NCBI RefSeq assembly: GCF_039542035.1
Contig: NZ_BAABHJ010000001.1
Span: forward strand, 1-64,000
DNA: 64,000 nt
Origin: Actinoallomurus liliacearum
Lineage (GTDB): Bacteria; Actinomycetota; Actinomycetes; Streptosporangiales; Streptosporangiaceae
Direction: 5' to 3'
Each line of letters begins with the position of its first letter. The stretch's first letter is position 1. Positions 56,136-64,000 of the stretch are shown here, piece after piece. The translations under genes were made by a program, and so were the position numbers. Under the pieces are notes generated by a model. The model worked only from the letters and a program-made list of their open reading frames with translations. It was not told the origin of the DNA and did not search any database.

Positions 56136-57413
56136 ATGATGACCGATGCCCAGTCGCCGGCCGACCGCGCGCGCCCCGTCGGCACCCCGCCGACGGAACA
56201 CCTCGCGCACGCGGACGCCGTTCGGTTGTACGGCCCGCAGTATCAAGAGAACCCGACCGAGCTGTACCGGGAGATGAGGAGGACGCATGGTCCGGTCGTG
56301 CCGGTCCTGCTCGAAGGCGACGTGCCCGCATGGCTGGTGATCGGGTATCGCGAGCTCTACCACGTGCTGTCCAACCCGAAGCTGTTCGTGCGTGACTCCC
56401 GCCGCTGGAACGCCTGGGACCGCATCCCGCCCGACTGGCCCTTGATGGCGTTCATCGCCTACCAGCCATCGGTGCTGTTCACCGATGGGCCCGAGCACCA
56501 GCGGCATTCCGCTGCGATCAGCGCCGCCCTCGCCGCGGTCGACCAGTTCGAGCTGAGGTCGCAGTGCGAGCGGATCGCCGACGAACTGATCGACTCCTTC
56601 GCCGCCCGTGGCGAGGCGGACCTGATGGCGAGGTACGCCCACCCGATGCCGGTCCTCGTCTCGGCCGAGATGTTCGGCCTGCCGAAGACCGAGGCACCCG
56701 ACCTCGCGCGCGACGTGATGGCGGCGATGAACGGCGGTGACGGAGCCATCGAGGCCTACCAGCGGTTCGCCGCGGCGATGTTGCGGCTGCTGGCGGCCAA
56801 GCGAGAGCGGCCCGGTCCGGACATCCCCTCACGCCTGCTGGACCACCCTGCGGGGCTCACCGACGAAGAACTCACCCACGACCTCATCATCACCATGACC
56901 GCCGGCCAGGACGCCATGGCCAACTGGATCGGCAACACCCTGCGGCTCATGCTCACCGACGACCGGTTCGCAGTGACCCTGTCCGGTGGTCGCCGCAGCG
57001 CCGGTCAGGCACTGAACGAGGTGCTCTGGGAGGACACCCCTGGGCAGAACAGCCTGGGCAGATGGGCGACCCAGGACACGCACCTGGGCGGCCGGCTCAT
57101 CAAGGCCGGTGACGGCATCGTCCTCGGCCTGGCAGGCGCGAACGCCGACCCGCAGGTGCGGCCGGACTCCTCCGCCGGTGCGCTCGGAAACCACGCCCAC
57201 ATGGCCTTCGCCCATGGTGAACACGGATGCCCGCACCCGGCACCAGAGATCGCCGAGATCATCGCCCAAACGGCCGTCGAAGTGCTCCTGGACCGGCTCC
57301 CCGACGTCAGGCTCACGGTCTCCCCCGACGAACTTCGCTGGCGGCCGTCCATGCAGATGCGCGGCCTGACCGCCCTACCCGTCACGTTCACCCCGGCACA
57401 CGTCACCGGATGA
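56136..57413 (+). CDS. Cytochrome P450 lacking the ExxR motif (CYP157-like)
   Basis: This 425-residue P450 has the heme-thiolate Cys in FAHGEHGCPHP (C365), but the glycine after Cys is replaced. The K-helix reads ALNEVLWEDTP (E295), so the nearly universal ExxR has Trp where Arg is expected. The I-helix TAGQDAMANW has Asp but Ala instead of the usual Thr. This set of changes is known from the CYP157 family of actinomycetes, whose members retain only the Cys. GGAGAG precedes the twin ATG (56136/56139). CYP157 genes commonly sit in conservons next to CYP154; no such genes are here. Catalytic competence is uncertain. Confidence 0.88.
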   Translation: MMTDAQSPADRARPVGTPPTEHLAHADAVRLYGPQYQENPTELYREMRRTHGPVVPVLLEGDVPAWLVIGYRELYHVLSNPKLFVRDSRRWNAWDRIPPDWPLMAFIAYQPSVLFTDGPEHQRHSAAISAALAAVDQFELRSQCERIADELIDSFAARGEADLMARYAHPMPVLVSAEMFGLPKTEAPDLARDVMAAMNGGDGAIEAYQRFAAAMLRLLAAKRERPGPDIPSRLLDHPAGLTDEELTHDLIITMTAGQDAMANWIGNTLRLMLTDDRFAVTLSGGRRSAGQALNEVLWEDTPGQNSLGRWATQDTHLGGRLIKAGDGIVLGLAGANADPQVRPDSSAGALGNHAHMAFAHGEHGCPHPAPEIAEIIAQTAVEVLLDRLPDVRLTVSPDELRWRPSMQMRGLTALPVTFTPAHVTG

Positions 57414-57487
57414 CCGACCCGCAGATCGCCGGCCCCTGCCGCCGTATCTTCCTGCGGCGGGAACCAGCGGGCGTTGCCCTCAGCTCC

Positions 57488-57960
57488 TCAGGCGCGTGCC
57501 GCACCGGCGGCGGTGATCCAGTTCCTGAACTCGACAGCGAAGTGCCGAAGGTGGTGCTCCAGGACGTCGTCCGGGCATGCGGTGGGCACGTAGACCGTCA
57601 AGCTGGCGGTGAAGCCGTCGGCGGTGTCACCGAACTGAACCAGCGCCCGCCCGATGACCGTGCCGTCGGCCAGGAAGAGGTTGGAGGACATCTTGTGCGG
57701 AAACTCGGACTCCGGGAGGAGTTCGTCGGCGTCCGCGACCCACGCCGGCGTCTCCGTGCCCCAGCCGCCCATGGAGAAGGAGCTGACGTGGGAGCCGATG
57801 TTCTCCACCACCCGGAAGGATCCGTCGGCCTCGGCGCCCATCACCTAGTGCTCGGGTTCCGCCGCGAGAAGCACGTTCTCGTCGGCGAAGGCCTTGTCCA
57901 TCCAGGCCAGGAACGCGCCTGAGGTGAGGCCCTGGGTGGCGAGCACCGTCGTTCCCCCCT
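57488..57960 (-). pseudogene. Conserved ORF interrupted by an in-frame TAG
   Basis: From about 57960 the frame reads VLATQGLTSGAFLAWMDKAF then ADENVLLAAEPEH, a TAG at 57845-57847, and without a frame change VMGAEADGSFRVVENIGSHV, SSFSMGGWGTETPAWVADAD and a C-terminus FAVEFRNWITAAGAARA. The second part could be made separately from the GTG-ATG at 57839-57844 (118 residues). I do not recognise the family; it has no TM or signal peptide. Confidence 0.45.
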
Positions 57961-57984
57961 TGAAGCTGCCGCGCGGCGACACTG

Positions 57985-58286
57985 GCTCGCGTGCTGCAGG
58001 CGGCTGAGGAGATCGCCACCCGGCCGGCCTGGAGGAGATGACGATCACAGGCGTCGCGGAACGCGCCGGCGTCTCGGTCGGTACGATCTACCGCCGCTTC
58101 GAGGACAAGGACCAGCTGGTTGCGGCGCTGACCGAACCAATGCTGGAACCCTGCTTCCACAACTCCGTACGTCCCGACTCCGCTACAGGTGAGGCAGCCC
58201 GACACCGGTACGCAGAGGAACTCAGCGACATGGCGATCGCCTACCTCCTGACCCCCGGCCGCCGAGCCGCAGCGTCGCGCGGCTGA
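57985..58286 (+). pseudogene. TetR-family regulator, N-terminal remnant
   Basis: RVLQAAEEIAT is followed, after a frameshift near 58015, by MTITGVAERAGVSVGTIYRR then FEDKDQLVAALTEPML, a complete TetR HTH. The ligand-binding domain is missing: the frame passes into YAEELSDMAIAYLLTPGRRA and ends inside the 3' end of the helicase gene on the opposite strand. Confidence 0.72.
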
Positions 58287-59748
58287 ACGTCGTGAGGATC
58301 CGCTGGTGGGTCTGGCGGGGAAGAGACCGGTTTCCGGGCTCGCCCAGAGGCGTACCCGGCCGGGCCGGAGCCTCGCCCAGCAGGTCGTCCAGACCGGCCC
58401 GGGCCACCATCAGCAGCCCATGGGTGGCCCGCGTGCAGGTGACGGCGAGCCGGCCGAACGCCGAGTTGAACTCGTCCAGCCGGTCGGCTCCGGACAGCGG
58501 GTGGACGGCGACGGTGATGGCGTTGGTCTGCCCCTGCCAGGAGTCCACCGTCGACGCGAGCAGCACGCCCTCCGGCAGACCGTACTTGTCGGTGAGGCGT
58601 TCGACCATCGCGGTCGCGTCGTCCACCGCCTGGTTGCGCGTGGCGAGGACGACGATCAGAGGATCCCCGGACGGCGCGCCGGAGGTGATCCGCTCCTCGT
58701 TCAGGGGCCTGCCGACGCCGTCGTACCGTCGGCGAGTGATCGCGAACCCGCCCTCCAGGAGGGGCATGAGCACCTCCTCGACCACCCCGAGCAGGTCCGG
58801 GTCGATGTCCGGCGCCTCGGGATCCGGGAGGCCCTCGACCTCGAGCAGGGTCGGCGTCCCGGTGGCGACGGACTCCCAGACCGCGGCGGCGGGTCCGGTC
58901 ATGGCCGGCGGTTCGACGGTCCGGTCGCCCGGGGCCGCCACGCAGTCCAGCCGGTCCCAGTCACCGTAGAAGGCGCGCCAGAGGGGAAGCTGCGCGGCCG
59001 TCGGGCGCCATACCGCGGGGAGGTCCACGGCGAAGGTCTTCTCGTCGTTCTCGTACGCGGTCGGCCAGGCGCGGTAGGGGTTGTAGCCCGGGTCGCCGCG
59101 CCAGGGGTTCTGGCCGGGGTCGATCGGCGGCAGCTGGCCGACGTCGCCGACCCCGACGGACAGCGGAGCGAGTCCTTGCACGGTCGCGTAGCGGTGGAGG
59201 GGGAGCTGCCAGGCCTCGTCGACGAACAGCACGTCGAACGGCAGCGTGGCGTTGACGCCGGGACCGAGGCGGTCGAGCAACCGCTGTGGCTCGCCCCACG
59301 CGCCCATCTTGTGGGAGGTTCCGAGGACCACGTCGCACGTGTCGGGGACGCCGCCGGCGGAGGTCGCGACGGAGACCTGGTCGAGCACGTCCTGCGGCAC
59401 CTCGGGCAGCCGGTCCTTGGCCACGAACAGGCAGACCCGGGCGGCGCCCAGCTCTCTGCCCAGTTCGCCGGCGAGCGGGAACACCTGCTTGTTCGCGAAC
59501 GCGGTGACGCCCACCCTGGCGCAGTTCTCATGGGCGAGGGCTTCGCGGACCATGCGGACGAGCGCGTAGGACTTCCCGGCGCCGGCGGCGGCGCGCAGCA
59601 GGATCCTGTCGTAGTCGGCGGTGCCCTCGAGGGCCGACAGCAGCGCGGAGATGGCTCGCTGCGCGGCCTCGATGTTGCCCTCGGCCGCGGACTCGTGGTG
59701 GCGCGCGTCTTCCGGTGGTACGGCGGGGGCCGAGAAGGTGATCGTCAT
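58222..59748 (-). CDS. Superfamily 1 DNA/RNA helicase, partner of the nuclease gene
   Basis: This 508-residue protein has SF1 motifs in order: Walker A LRAAAGAGKSYAL (K59), motif Ia-like VGVTAFANKQVF, VVLGTSHKMG, Walker B DVLFVDEAWQLP (D177, E178), motif III SVGVGDVGQLPPIDPG (Q205), motif IV region PLIVVLATRNQAVDD, motif V STVDSWQGQTNAITVAV and motif VI RLAVTCTRATHGLLM. This resembles the AAA_11/AAA_12 helicases fused to nucleases in Dna2-like proteins. Its ATG is 7 bp after the stop of the nuclease gene, so the two are coupled. It would supply ATP-driven strand separation or translocation. The 3' end overlaps a TetR remnant on the other strand, so the extreme C-terminus may be altered. Confidence 0.9.
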   Translation of the reverse strand: MTITFSAPAVPPEDARHHESAAEGNIEAAQRAISALLSALEGTADYDRILLRAAAGAGKSYALVRMVREALAHENCARVGVTAFANKQVFPLAGELGRELGAARVCLFVAKDRLPEVPQDVLDQVSVATSAGGVPDTCDVVLGTSHKMGAWGEPQRLLDRLGPGVNATLPFDVLFVDEAWQLPLHRYATVQGLAPLSVGVGDVGQLPPIDPGQNPWRGDPGYNPYRAWPTAYENDEKTFAVDLPAVWRPTAAQLPLWRAFYGDWDRLDCVAAPGDRTVEPPAMTGPAAAVWESVATGTPTLLEVEGLPDPEAPDIDPDLLGVVEEVLMPLLEGGFAITRRRYDGVGRPLNEERITSGAPSGDPLIVVLATRNQAVDDATAMVERLTDKYGLPEGVLLASTVDSWQGQTNAITVAVHPLSGADRLDEFNSAFGRLAVTCTRATHGLLMVARAGLDDLLGEAPARPGTPLGEPGNRSLPRQTHQRILTTFSRATLRLGGRGSGGRRSPCR

Positions 59749-59754
59749 TCCCGT

Positions 59755-62424
59755 TCAGTCCAGGTCGTCGATGGTCAGCTCGTCGGGGATGGGCATGGGC
59801 ACCACGAGGAGCGGTACTTCCGCAGGCGGTCTGACGTCGAACCGTTCTTCGTCGACCAGCGGCGGCCAGACCTCCGGGTTGAGCTCACCGAGGGATCGGC
59901 GCTCCGCGAGCGTGTCCGCCCATTCCGCCTCGGCGACCGTGTGCGGCCGGCAGCACCATTGGTGCTCTTCCGGGTCCTCGGCGTAGGCGTCCGGGGTGCA
60001 GGTGGCCTTCGGAGCGGACCGGTCGTCCGGGGACGGCCGCTTCACCGCGAGCTCATGGCCTGACTTGAACCGCGTGAACCAGGTGGCGTCCGCCAGGACC
60101 AGGGTGTCGCCGACCGCCAGGTTGGGGACGACCTCGGGGTCCCAGAGGAGTCCCTCGACGCCGTCGAGACGCCTGAGCGCCCCGATCGGCAACTGACCGA
60201 GCTTGAAGGACCCTCGCTGAATCTTGAAGGTCGTGGCCGGCTGCTCGACGACGGCACGGTCGCCGACGTGCAGGGCGACGACCTCCGACCCGTCGCCCAG
60301 GCGCCGTGACTGCACGTCGAGCCGGACGGGGTCGAGGCCGATCACGGTCGCCAGGGCCAGTTCGCGGATCCCGGCGTCGGCCGCCCTGTCGCGTGCGACC
60401 GAGGTGTCGACCAGGCAGGTGAGCTGGTCGAAGCACTTGCGATCGGCGTCCAGCAGGTCGACATGGGCGTTGCGCCAGTGTGAGTACATCCGGGAGAAGC
60501 GGACGAGGTCGGAGGCCTGCAGCGCGACACGGCGGCCCCAGACCTCCTGCGCGTCGGCCTCCAGGACGCGGTGCACCTCGCGCAGCCGGGAGACCCCCAC
60601 TCCCCCGAGCACGCGCTGCGCCCTCTCGAGCACCTGGACGCGGTAGTCCAGAGCCGCGCCGACGAGCGCCTTGTACGCCTCCGGGTCCTCCTCGCGCCGC
60701 GCCTTGTCGATCGCGTCGGACGTGACGTTGGACAGCCGGGCGCCGGGGGTCTCCGGTTGCTGCGCGATGACGTCGGAGACCTCGCGGTGGTCCAGCGGGT
60801 CGGTGGCCTCCGCCCAGGTGAGGAGGTAGTCCAGGCGGCCGGCGTCGACGGCCGGGCCGCCGGGCGTCACGTGGGTGGCGAGCACGGCCCGTACGTCGAC
60901 GATGGGCGTGCGCAGGCTCATGGCGCGGGCCCGGTCCTCCTCCAGGAGGAAGCTGACGGCGAGCCGTTCGTCGTCGTGCAGCGGCTCCGGCAGCGTGGCC
61001 GGCTCCCCGTCGAAGGTGAGGGCCGGGCGGCCGCTGTCCAGGTCGTGCTGCCAACGGAGGCGGCTGAGTTCGACCCCGGCCAGGGAGTCCGCGGCGGTGG
61101 CCAGCAGGTCGGCGGTGGACCGGTCCGGGACGACCAGGTGAACCGGTCCGACCCCCGCCTCCCGGAGCTCGCGGACGGCCGCGCCGAGGATCCGCATCAC
61201 GGCCCGGCGGGTGAACGGGGACTGTGGGTCGGGGAACACCCGCCGCGCCCAGGCGGCCGGTCCGTCGGCCCCTACCTTCCGCACGGCCACACCGTGCACT
61301 CCCAGAGCCGACGCGTCCGACTTCACGAGGACGAGGTCGACGGTACCCGGCAGGCCGCACGGGTCGATGCGCAGCCGCCCGGTCCAGGACGGCAGGCCCG
61401 TGACGGTGGCGCGCACCTGGTCGACGATGCTTCGCGGCGCGGGCCCGTCGGTGCTCTCACCGGTCACGAGCCCCGCCACGGCGGGACGCCGGAGACGGTC
61501 GATCCCGATCTCGGCGAGGACGGCGCGCGGGTCGTCGGCCTTGCGCAGCTCCGCCCGGCAGTACGAGAAGAGGTTGCAGGTCACGCAACCGCGCGGATCG
61601 AAGTCCGCGGTCAGCCGGGCGACGTACGGGACGAGTTCCGCTTCCGCCGGGAACCCGGTGCCGAGCTCGGCCTTGGCCTTCAGCCGCTCATCGGCCCTCG
61701 TGCGGACCTCGATCCGATGGTCGTCCAGCAGCTCCACGACGACCTCGGGCTGCAAGAAGGCGTTGCGCGGTACGGCCAGCGCACCGTGGCGGTGCACGCG
61801 CATGCCGGTCGGCAGCCCGCTCCAGGCGGCGGCGGACTCGGCGCCCAGAGCGACCTGCAGGAAGCCCTTGAGCATCCGGCCGTCGTCGATGCGCGAGCGG
61901 ACCCGTTCGTAGTCCTTGGCGTCGCCCATGATCAGCCAGGAGCCGACCGTACGGTCGTCCTCCTTCCGGGGGCAGACGATCGCGAAGTCCGGTTGGACGG
62001 GGGTCGCGTCGGGGACGGACTCGAGGTCGAGGTACGGGACGGCGAGCGCGGTCAGCATGGTCGCCGCACCGGAGGACTCCGCCTCGCGGTGGGCCCGGGC
62101 GAGTTCGTCGGCCGTGTCGGCGAGGTCGCCGTGGCAGTCGCGCCGGCGGACGGCATCCGGGCGGGCGAGGCCGAGCCGTCCGACCGCCTGGGTGAGCAGT
62201 GCGGAGACGAAGAGTTCGGAGTGCACGAGGCTCTCGAAGGTCATCGCCCGCGTCCACCGGGCCTCGGGGATCCCGGCGCCGGTGTCGGGGTGGCCGATGC
62301 GCGTGGCCAGAGCCTTGCGGGTCCTGCGGGTGATGAACGGATCGGTCAGCCGGAACCGCTCGCACCCGGCGTGCGCCGACGCGGCGACGGCACTCGTTCC
62401 GCCTCCGGACTGCAGTCCCCCCAT
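59755..62424 (-). CDS. Cas4/AddB/Dna2-type iron-sulfur PD-(D/E)xK nuclease protein
   Basis: This 889-residue protein starts at ATG 62424, after AAGGG. The first 290 residues carry the whole signature of 4Fe-4S RecB-family nucleases: C21 in GCERFRLTD, H68 in SLVHSELF, D146 in QPDFAIV, D168-x-K170 in WLIMGDAKDYERV, Q190 in KGFLQVALGA, and the C-terminal cluster C280-x2-C283-x5-C289 (GCVTCNLFSYC). The following 600 residues have no motif I can name; a segment around 330-460 (VDLVLVKSDASALGVHGVAV, VGPVHLVVPDRSTADLLATA) recalls the insert between nuclease and helicase in TM0106-like proteins. With the downstream SF1 helicase it forms a split nuclease-helicase machine. Role: repair, or anti-phage/anti-plasmid defence (inference). 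Confidence 0.85.
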   Translation of the reverse strand: MGGLQSGGGTSAVAASAHAGCERFRLTDPFITRRTRKALATRIGHPDTGAGIPEARWTRAMTFESLVHSELFVSALLTQAVGRLGLARPDAVRRRDCHGDLADTADELARAHREAESSGAATMLTALAVPYLDLESVPDATPVQPDFAIVCPRKEDDRTVGSWLIMGDAKDYERVRSRIDDGRMLKGFLQVALGAESAAAWSGLPTGMRVHRHGALAVPRNAFLQPEVVVELLDDHRIEVRTRADERLKAKAELGTGFPAEAELVPYVARLTADFDPRGCVTCNLFSYCRAELRKADDPRAVLAEIGIDRLRRPAVAGLVTGESTDGPAPRSIVDQVRATVTGLPSWTGRLRIDPCGLPGTVDLVLVKSDASALGVHGVAVRKVGADGPAAWARRVFPDPQSPFTRRAVMRILGAAVRELREAGVGPVHLVVPDRSTADLLATAADSLAGVELSRLRWQHDLDSGRPALTFDGEPATLPEPLHDDERLAVSFLLEEDRARAMSLRTPIVDVRAVLATHVTPGGPAVDAGRLDYLLTWAEATDPLDHREVSDVIAQQPETPGARLSNVTSDAIDKARREEDPEAYKALVGAALDYRVQVLERAQRVLGGVGVSRLREVHRVLEADAQEVWGRRVALQASDLVRFSRMYSHWRNAHVDLLDADRKCFDQLTCLVDTSVARDRAADAGIRELALATVIGLDPVRLDVQSRRLGDGSEVVALHVGDRAVVEQPATTFKIQRGSFKLGQLPIGALRRLDGVEGLLWDPEVVPNLAVGDTLVLADATWFTRFKSGHELAVKRPSPDDRSAPKATCTPDAYAEDPEEHQWCCRPHTVAEAEWADTLAERRSLGELNPEVWPPLVDEERFDVRPPAEVPLLVVPMPIPDELTIDDLD

Positions 62425-62620
62425 GCCACACCCTTCACTCTTCGCCCGCTTCGCTACGTGACTGTAGAGCGATACACCGGGTCATGGCTCCAAGTCCAGC
62501 GCGAACGGTCCAAGGGCCGGCCCAACACCGCGCGCCCTCACGCCACCGCCTCGGACGCCCACGGTACGCCTCAACGGTCGCAGAGACGGGCTCCCCGAGC
62601 CCCTGCGAGGCCGGCGTGTG

Positions 62621-63640
62621 TCAACGGCGCCGCTGGTCGGCTCGTAGCTCAAAGTCGCCGTAGCTGTTGTCGACGGGGTTGACCGTCACCCCGGGAGCGA
62701 CGATCTCGTCGATGCGGTCGAGGACTTCGGTTGAGAGTGTGACGTCGGCAGCGGGCAGGAACGCCTCGAGCTGCTCCATGGTGCGCGGTCCGATGATCGC
62801 CGAGGTGACGCCGGGATGGTTGATGACGAAGGCGACGGCCAGCTCGATCAGGGTGAGGTCGGCCTTCTCGGCCAGGAGCGCGAGCTGCTCGACGGCGTCG
62901 AGCTTGCGCTGGTTGGCCGGGGTGCTCATGTCGAAGCGGGCGGGGGGTCGCGCCGCGGAGGCCGGGGCGGAAGACGTGTCCCTGCGGTAGCGGCCCGAGA
63001 GCCAGCCGCCGGCGAGCGGGCTGTAGGTCAGCGTGCCCATGCCGTGGCGGCGCACCGTGGGCAGCACGTCCTCCTCGATGCCGCGGACCAGGATCGAGTA
63101 CGGCGGCTGCTCGGTCACGAACCGCTCCAGGTGGCGCTCCCGGGAGGCCCACTGGGCCTCGACGATCTGGGAGCCGGAGTACGACGAAGAGCCGAGGTAA
63201 CGGACCTTTCCCTGGTGTACGAGGTCGGAGAGAGCACCGAGGGTCTCGGAGACGTCAGTGTCCGGGCTGGGACGGTGGACCTGGTAGAGGTCGATGTAGT
63301 CGGTGCCGAGCCGCCGCAGGGAGTTCTCGACCTCGCGGATGATCCAGCGCCGCGAGCCACCCCGATGGTTGGGGTCGGCCTGGCTCATCGGCATGAAGAA
63401 CTTGGTCGCGAGGAAAACGTCTTCGCGACGGTTCTTCAGCGCCTTGCCGACGATCTCCTCCGAGACCCCACCGGAGTACACGTCCGCGGTGTCGACGAAG
63501 TTGATGCCCGCGTCGAGGGCGCGGTGGATGATCCGCACCGAGTCGGCCTCGTCCTCGTTGCCCCAGGGCCCGAACATCATCGCTCCCAGGCAGAGCGGGC
63601 TGACCTGGACGCCGGTGCGACCGAGCGGTCGGTAGTCCAT
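62621..63640 (-). CDS. Aldo/keto reductase
   Basis: This 339-residue NADPH-dependent TIM-barrel oxidoreductase has the catalytic tetrad D50, Y55 (FVDTADVYSGG), K80 (FLATKFF) and H122 (YQVHRP). Cofactor-binding blocks include LGSSSYSGSQIVEAQW, TYSPLAGGWLSGRYR and SAIIGPRTMEQLEAFLPA. It starts MDYRPLGRTGVQVSPLCLGA with GAGGAG nine bases upstream. These enzymes reduce aldehydes and ketones in the cytosol. A truncated HTH regulator gene lies just upstream on the same strand. Confidence 0.93.
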   Translation of the reverse strand: MDYRPLGRTGVQVSPLCLGAMMFGPWGNEDEADSVRIIHRALDAGINFVDTADVYSGGVSEEIVGKALKNRREDVFLATKFFMPMSQADPNHRGGSRRWIIREVENSLRRLGTDYIDLYQVHRPSPDTDVSETLGALSDLVHQGKVRYLGSSSYSGSQIVEAQWASRERHLERFVTEQPPYSILVRGIEEDVLPTVRRHGMGTLTYSPLAGGWLSGRYRRDTSSAPASAARPPARFDMSTPANQRKLDAVEQLALLAEKADLTLIELAVAFVINHPGVTSAIIGPRTMEQLEAFLPAADVTLSTEVLDRIDEIVAPGVTVNPVDNSYGDFELRADQRRR

Positions 63641-63654
63641 GAAGGTGTTCTCCT

Positions 63655-63845
63655 CGTTGTGTCGTCAGTCGACGCTCAAGCCGGACGTAGTAGTCCACGC
63701 TCATTCCCGTGAGCAAGGCGACTTCCTCACGACGGAGGCCTGCGACGCGGCGATTCCCGCCATAGACCGGCAGCCCGGCCTGCTGCGGGGTGATCCGCGC
63801 CCGCCGGGTGCTCAGGAACTCCCGGACCTCGGCGGTCAGGGTCAT
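63655..63845 (-). pseudogene. MmyB-type HTH regulator, N-terminal stub
   Basis: The ATG at 63843-63845 starts MTLTAEVREFLSTRRARITP, then GNRRVAGLRREEVALLTGMS and VDYYVRLE. This is the XRE HTH of MmyB-like regulators, which are usually about 280 residues and sit beside oxidoreductase genes. After RLE the family continues with R-G and a long ligand-binding domain; here the frame turns to RLTTQRGEHLHG and enters the aldo-keto reductase gene. The regulator is truncated. The terminal 155 bp of the window show no further gene. Confidence 0.75.
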
Positions 63846-64000
63846 GCGTGGCTCCTCCTGGTCGTCGCGAAACCTATGCCGTCCACCTCACGGTAAGTCC
63901 GTCGATGGCCGCCCTGAGAGGTACTGCCATTACCTGGAAGAGCAGTGACTCCCACCTGCGCATACGAGCGCGTTCCATGAAGAGGGTCAGGGACTCCAAG

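Noticed and set aside
60571..62682. A 703-codon plus-strand frame
   Set aside because: Antisense to the 889-aa nuclease protein; it lacks any motif, while the minus strand has the ordered Cys, D, DxK and Q residues.

Overview
The window is GC-rich (roughly 70 percent by eye), with the codon use, small secreted peptides, DUF5753-type regulators, PaaX, GntR/FCD, ROK and STAND regulators typical of a soil actinomycete. Family content suggests Streptosporangiales or Streptomyces relatives; this is inference, as there is no rRNA gene to place it. I saw no rRNA, tRNA or CRISPR array.

Layout. 0-0.5 kb: 5' part of an NAD-dependent DNA ligase (left edge). 0.7-5.7 kb: a small secreted peptide, remnants of a GMC oxidoreductase and a GntR regulator, then a three-gene operon (D-aminoacylase, permease, penicillin-recognising serine hydrolase). 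6-9 kb: a TOPRIM protein and small secreted proteins among ISL3 and DoxX remnants. 9.3-14.3 kb: a STAND regulator, a class C beta-lactamase-like hydrolase, and recombinase, integrase, IS256 and LRR remnants. 14.3-26 kb: aromatic catabolism, with an aromatic-acid MFS carrier and a non-oxidative decarboxylase, then a divergent ring-hydroxylation and ring-cleavage cluster (FAD monooxygenase, VOC dioxygenase, FAH hydrolase, SMP-30) facing a GntR regulator and acetoacetyl-CoA synthetase across an operator array.

26-34 kb is an accessory zone: a DUF5753 regulator, hypothetical genes, and decayed TPR, methyltransferase, STM4015, ABC and SGNH genes around a large membrane-anchored repeat protein. 33.6-38.4 kb: a ROK regulator divergent from a large secreted GH89 alpha-N-acetylglucosaminidase. 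38.4-41.5 kb: a damaged RiPP-like locus with a 9-codon ORF behind a perfect Shine-Dalgarno and a frameshifted YcaO gene. 41.5-46.5 kb: an amidohydrolase, a membrane protein, and an AraC regulator with a PLP-dependent decarboxylase.

46.6-54.1 kb: a CoA-dependent aromatic (aminobenzoate or salicylate type) degradation cluster with PaaX regulator, monooxygenase-reductase fusion, CoA ligase, thioesterase, cupin, RidA and a truncated FAH gene. 54.9-57.4 kb: a secreted beta-propeller and a P450 lacking the ExxR motif. 58.2-62.4 kb: a two-gene operon of a Cas4/AddB/Dna2-type iron-sulfur nuclease protein and an SF1 helicase, the best candidate for an undescribed DNA-processing or defence system. The right end has an aldo-keto reductase and a truncated HTH regulator.

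Many genes here are broken, so the window looks like an accessory, rearrangement-prone chromosomal region whose intact operons are mainly catabolic.
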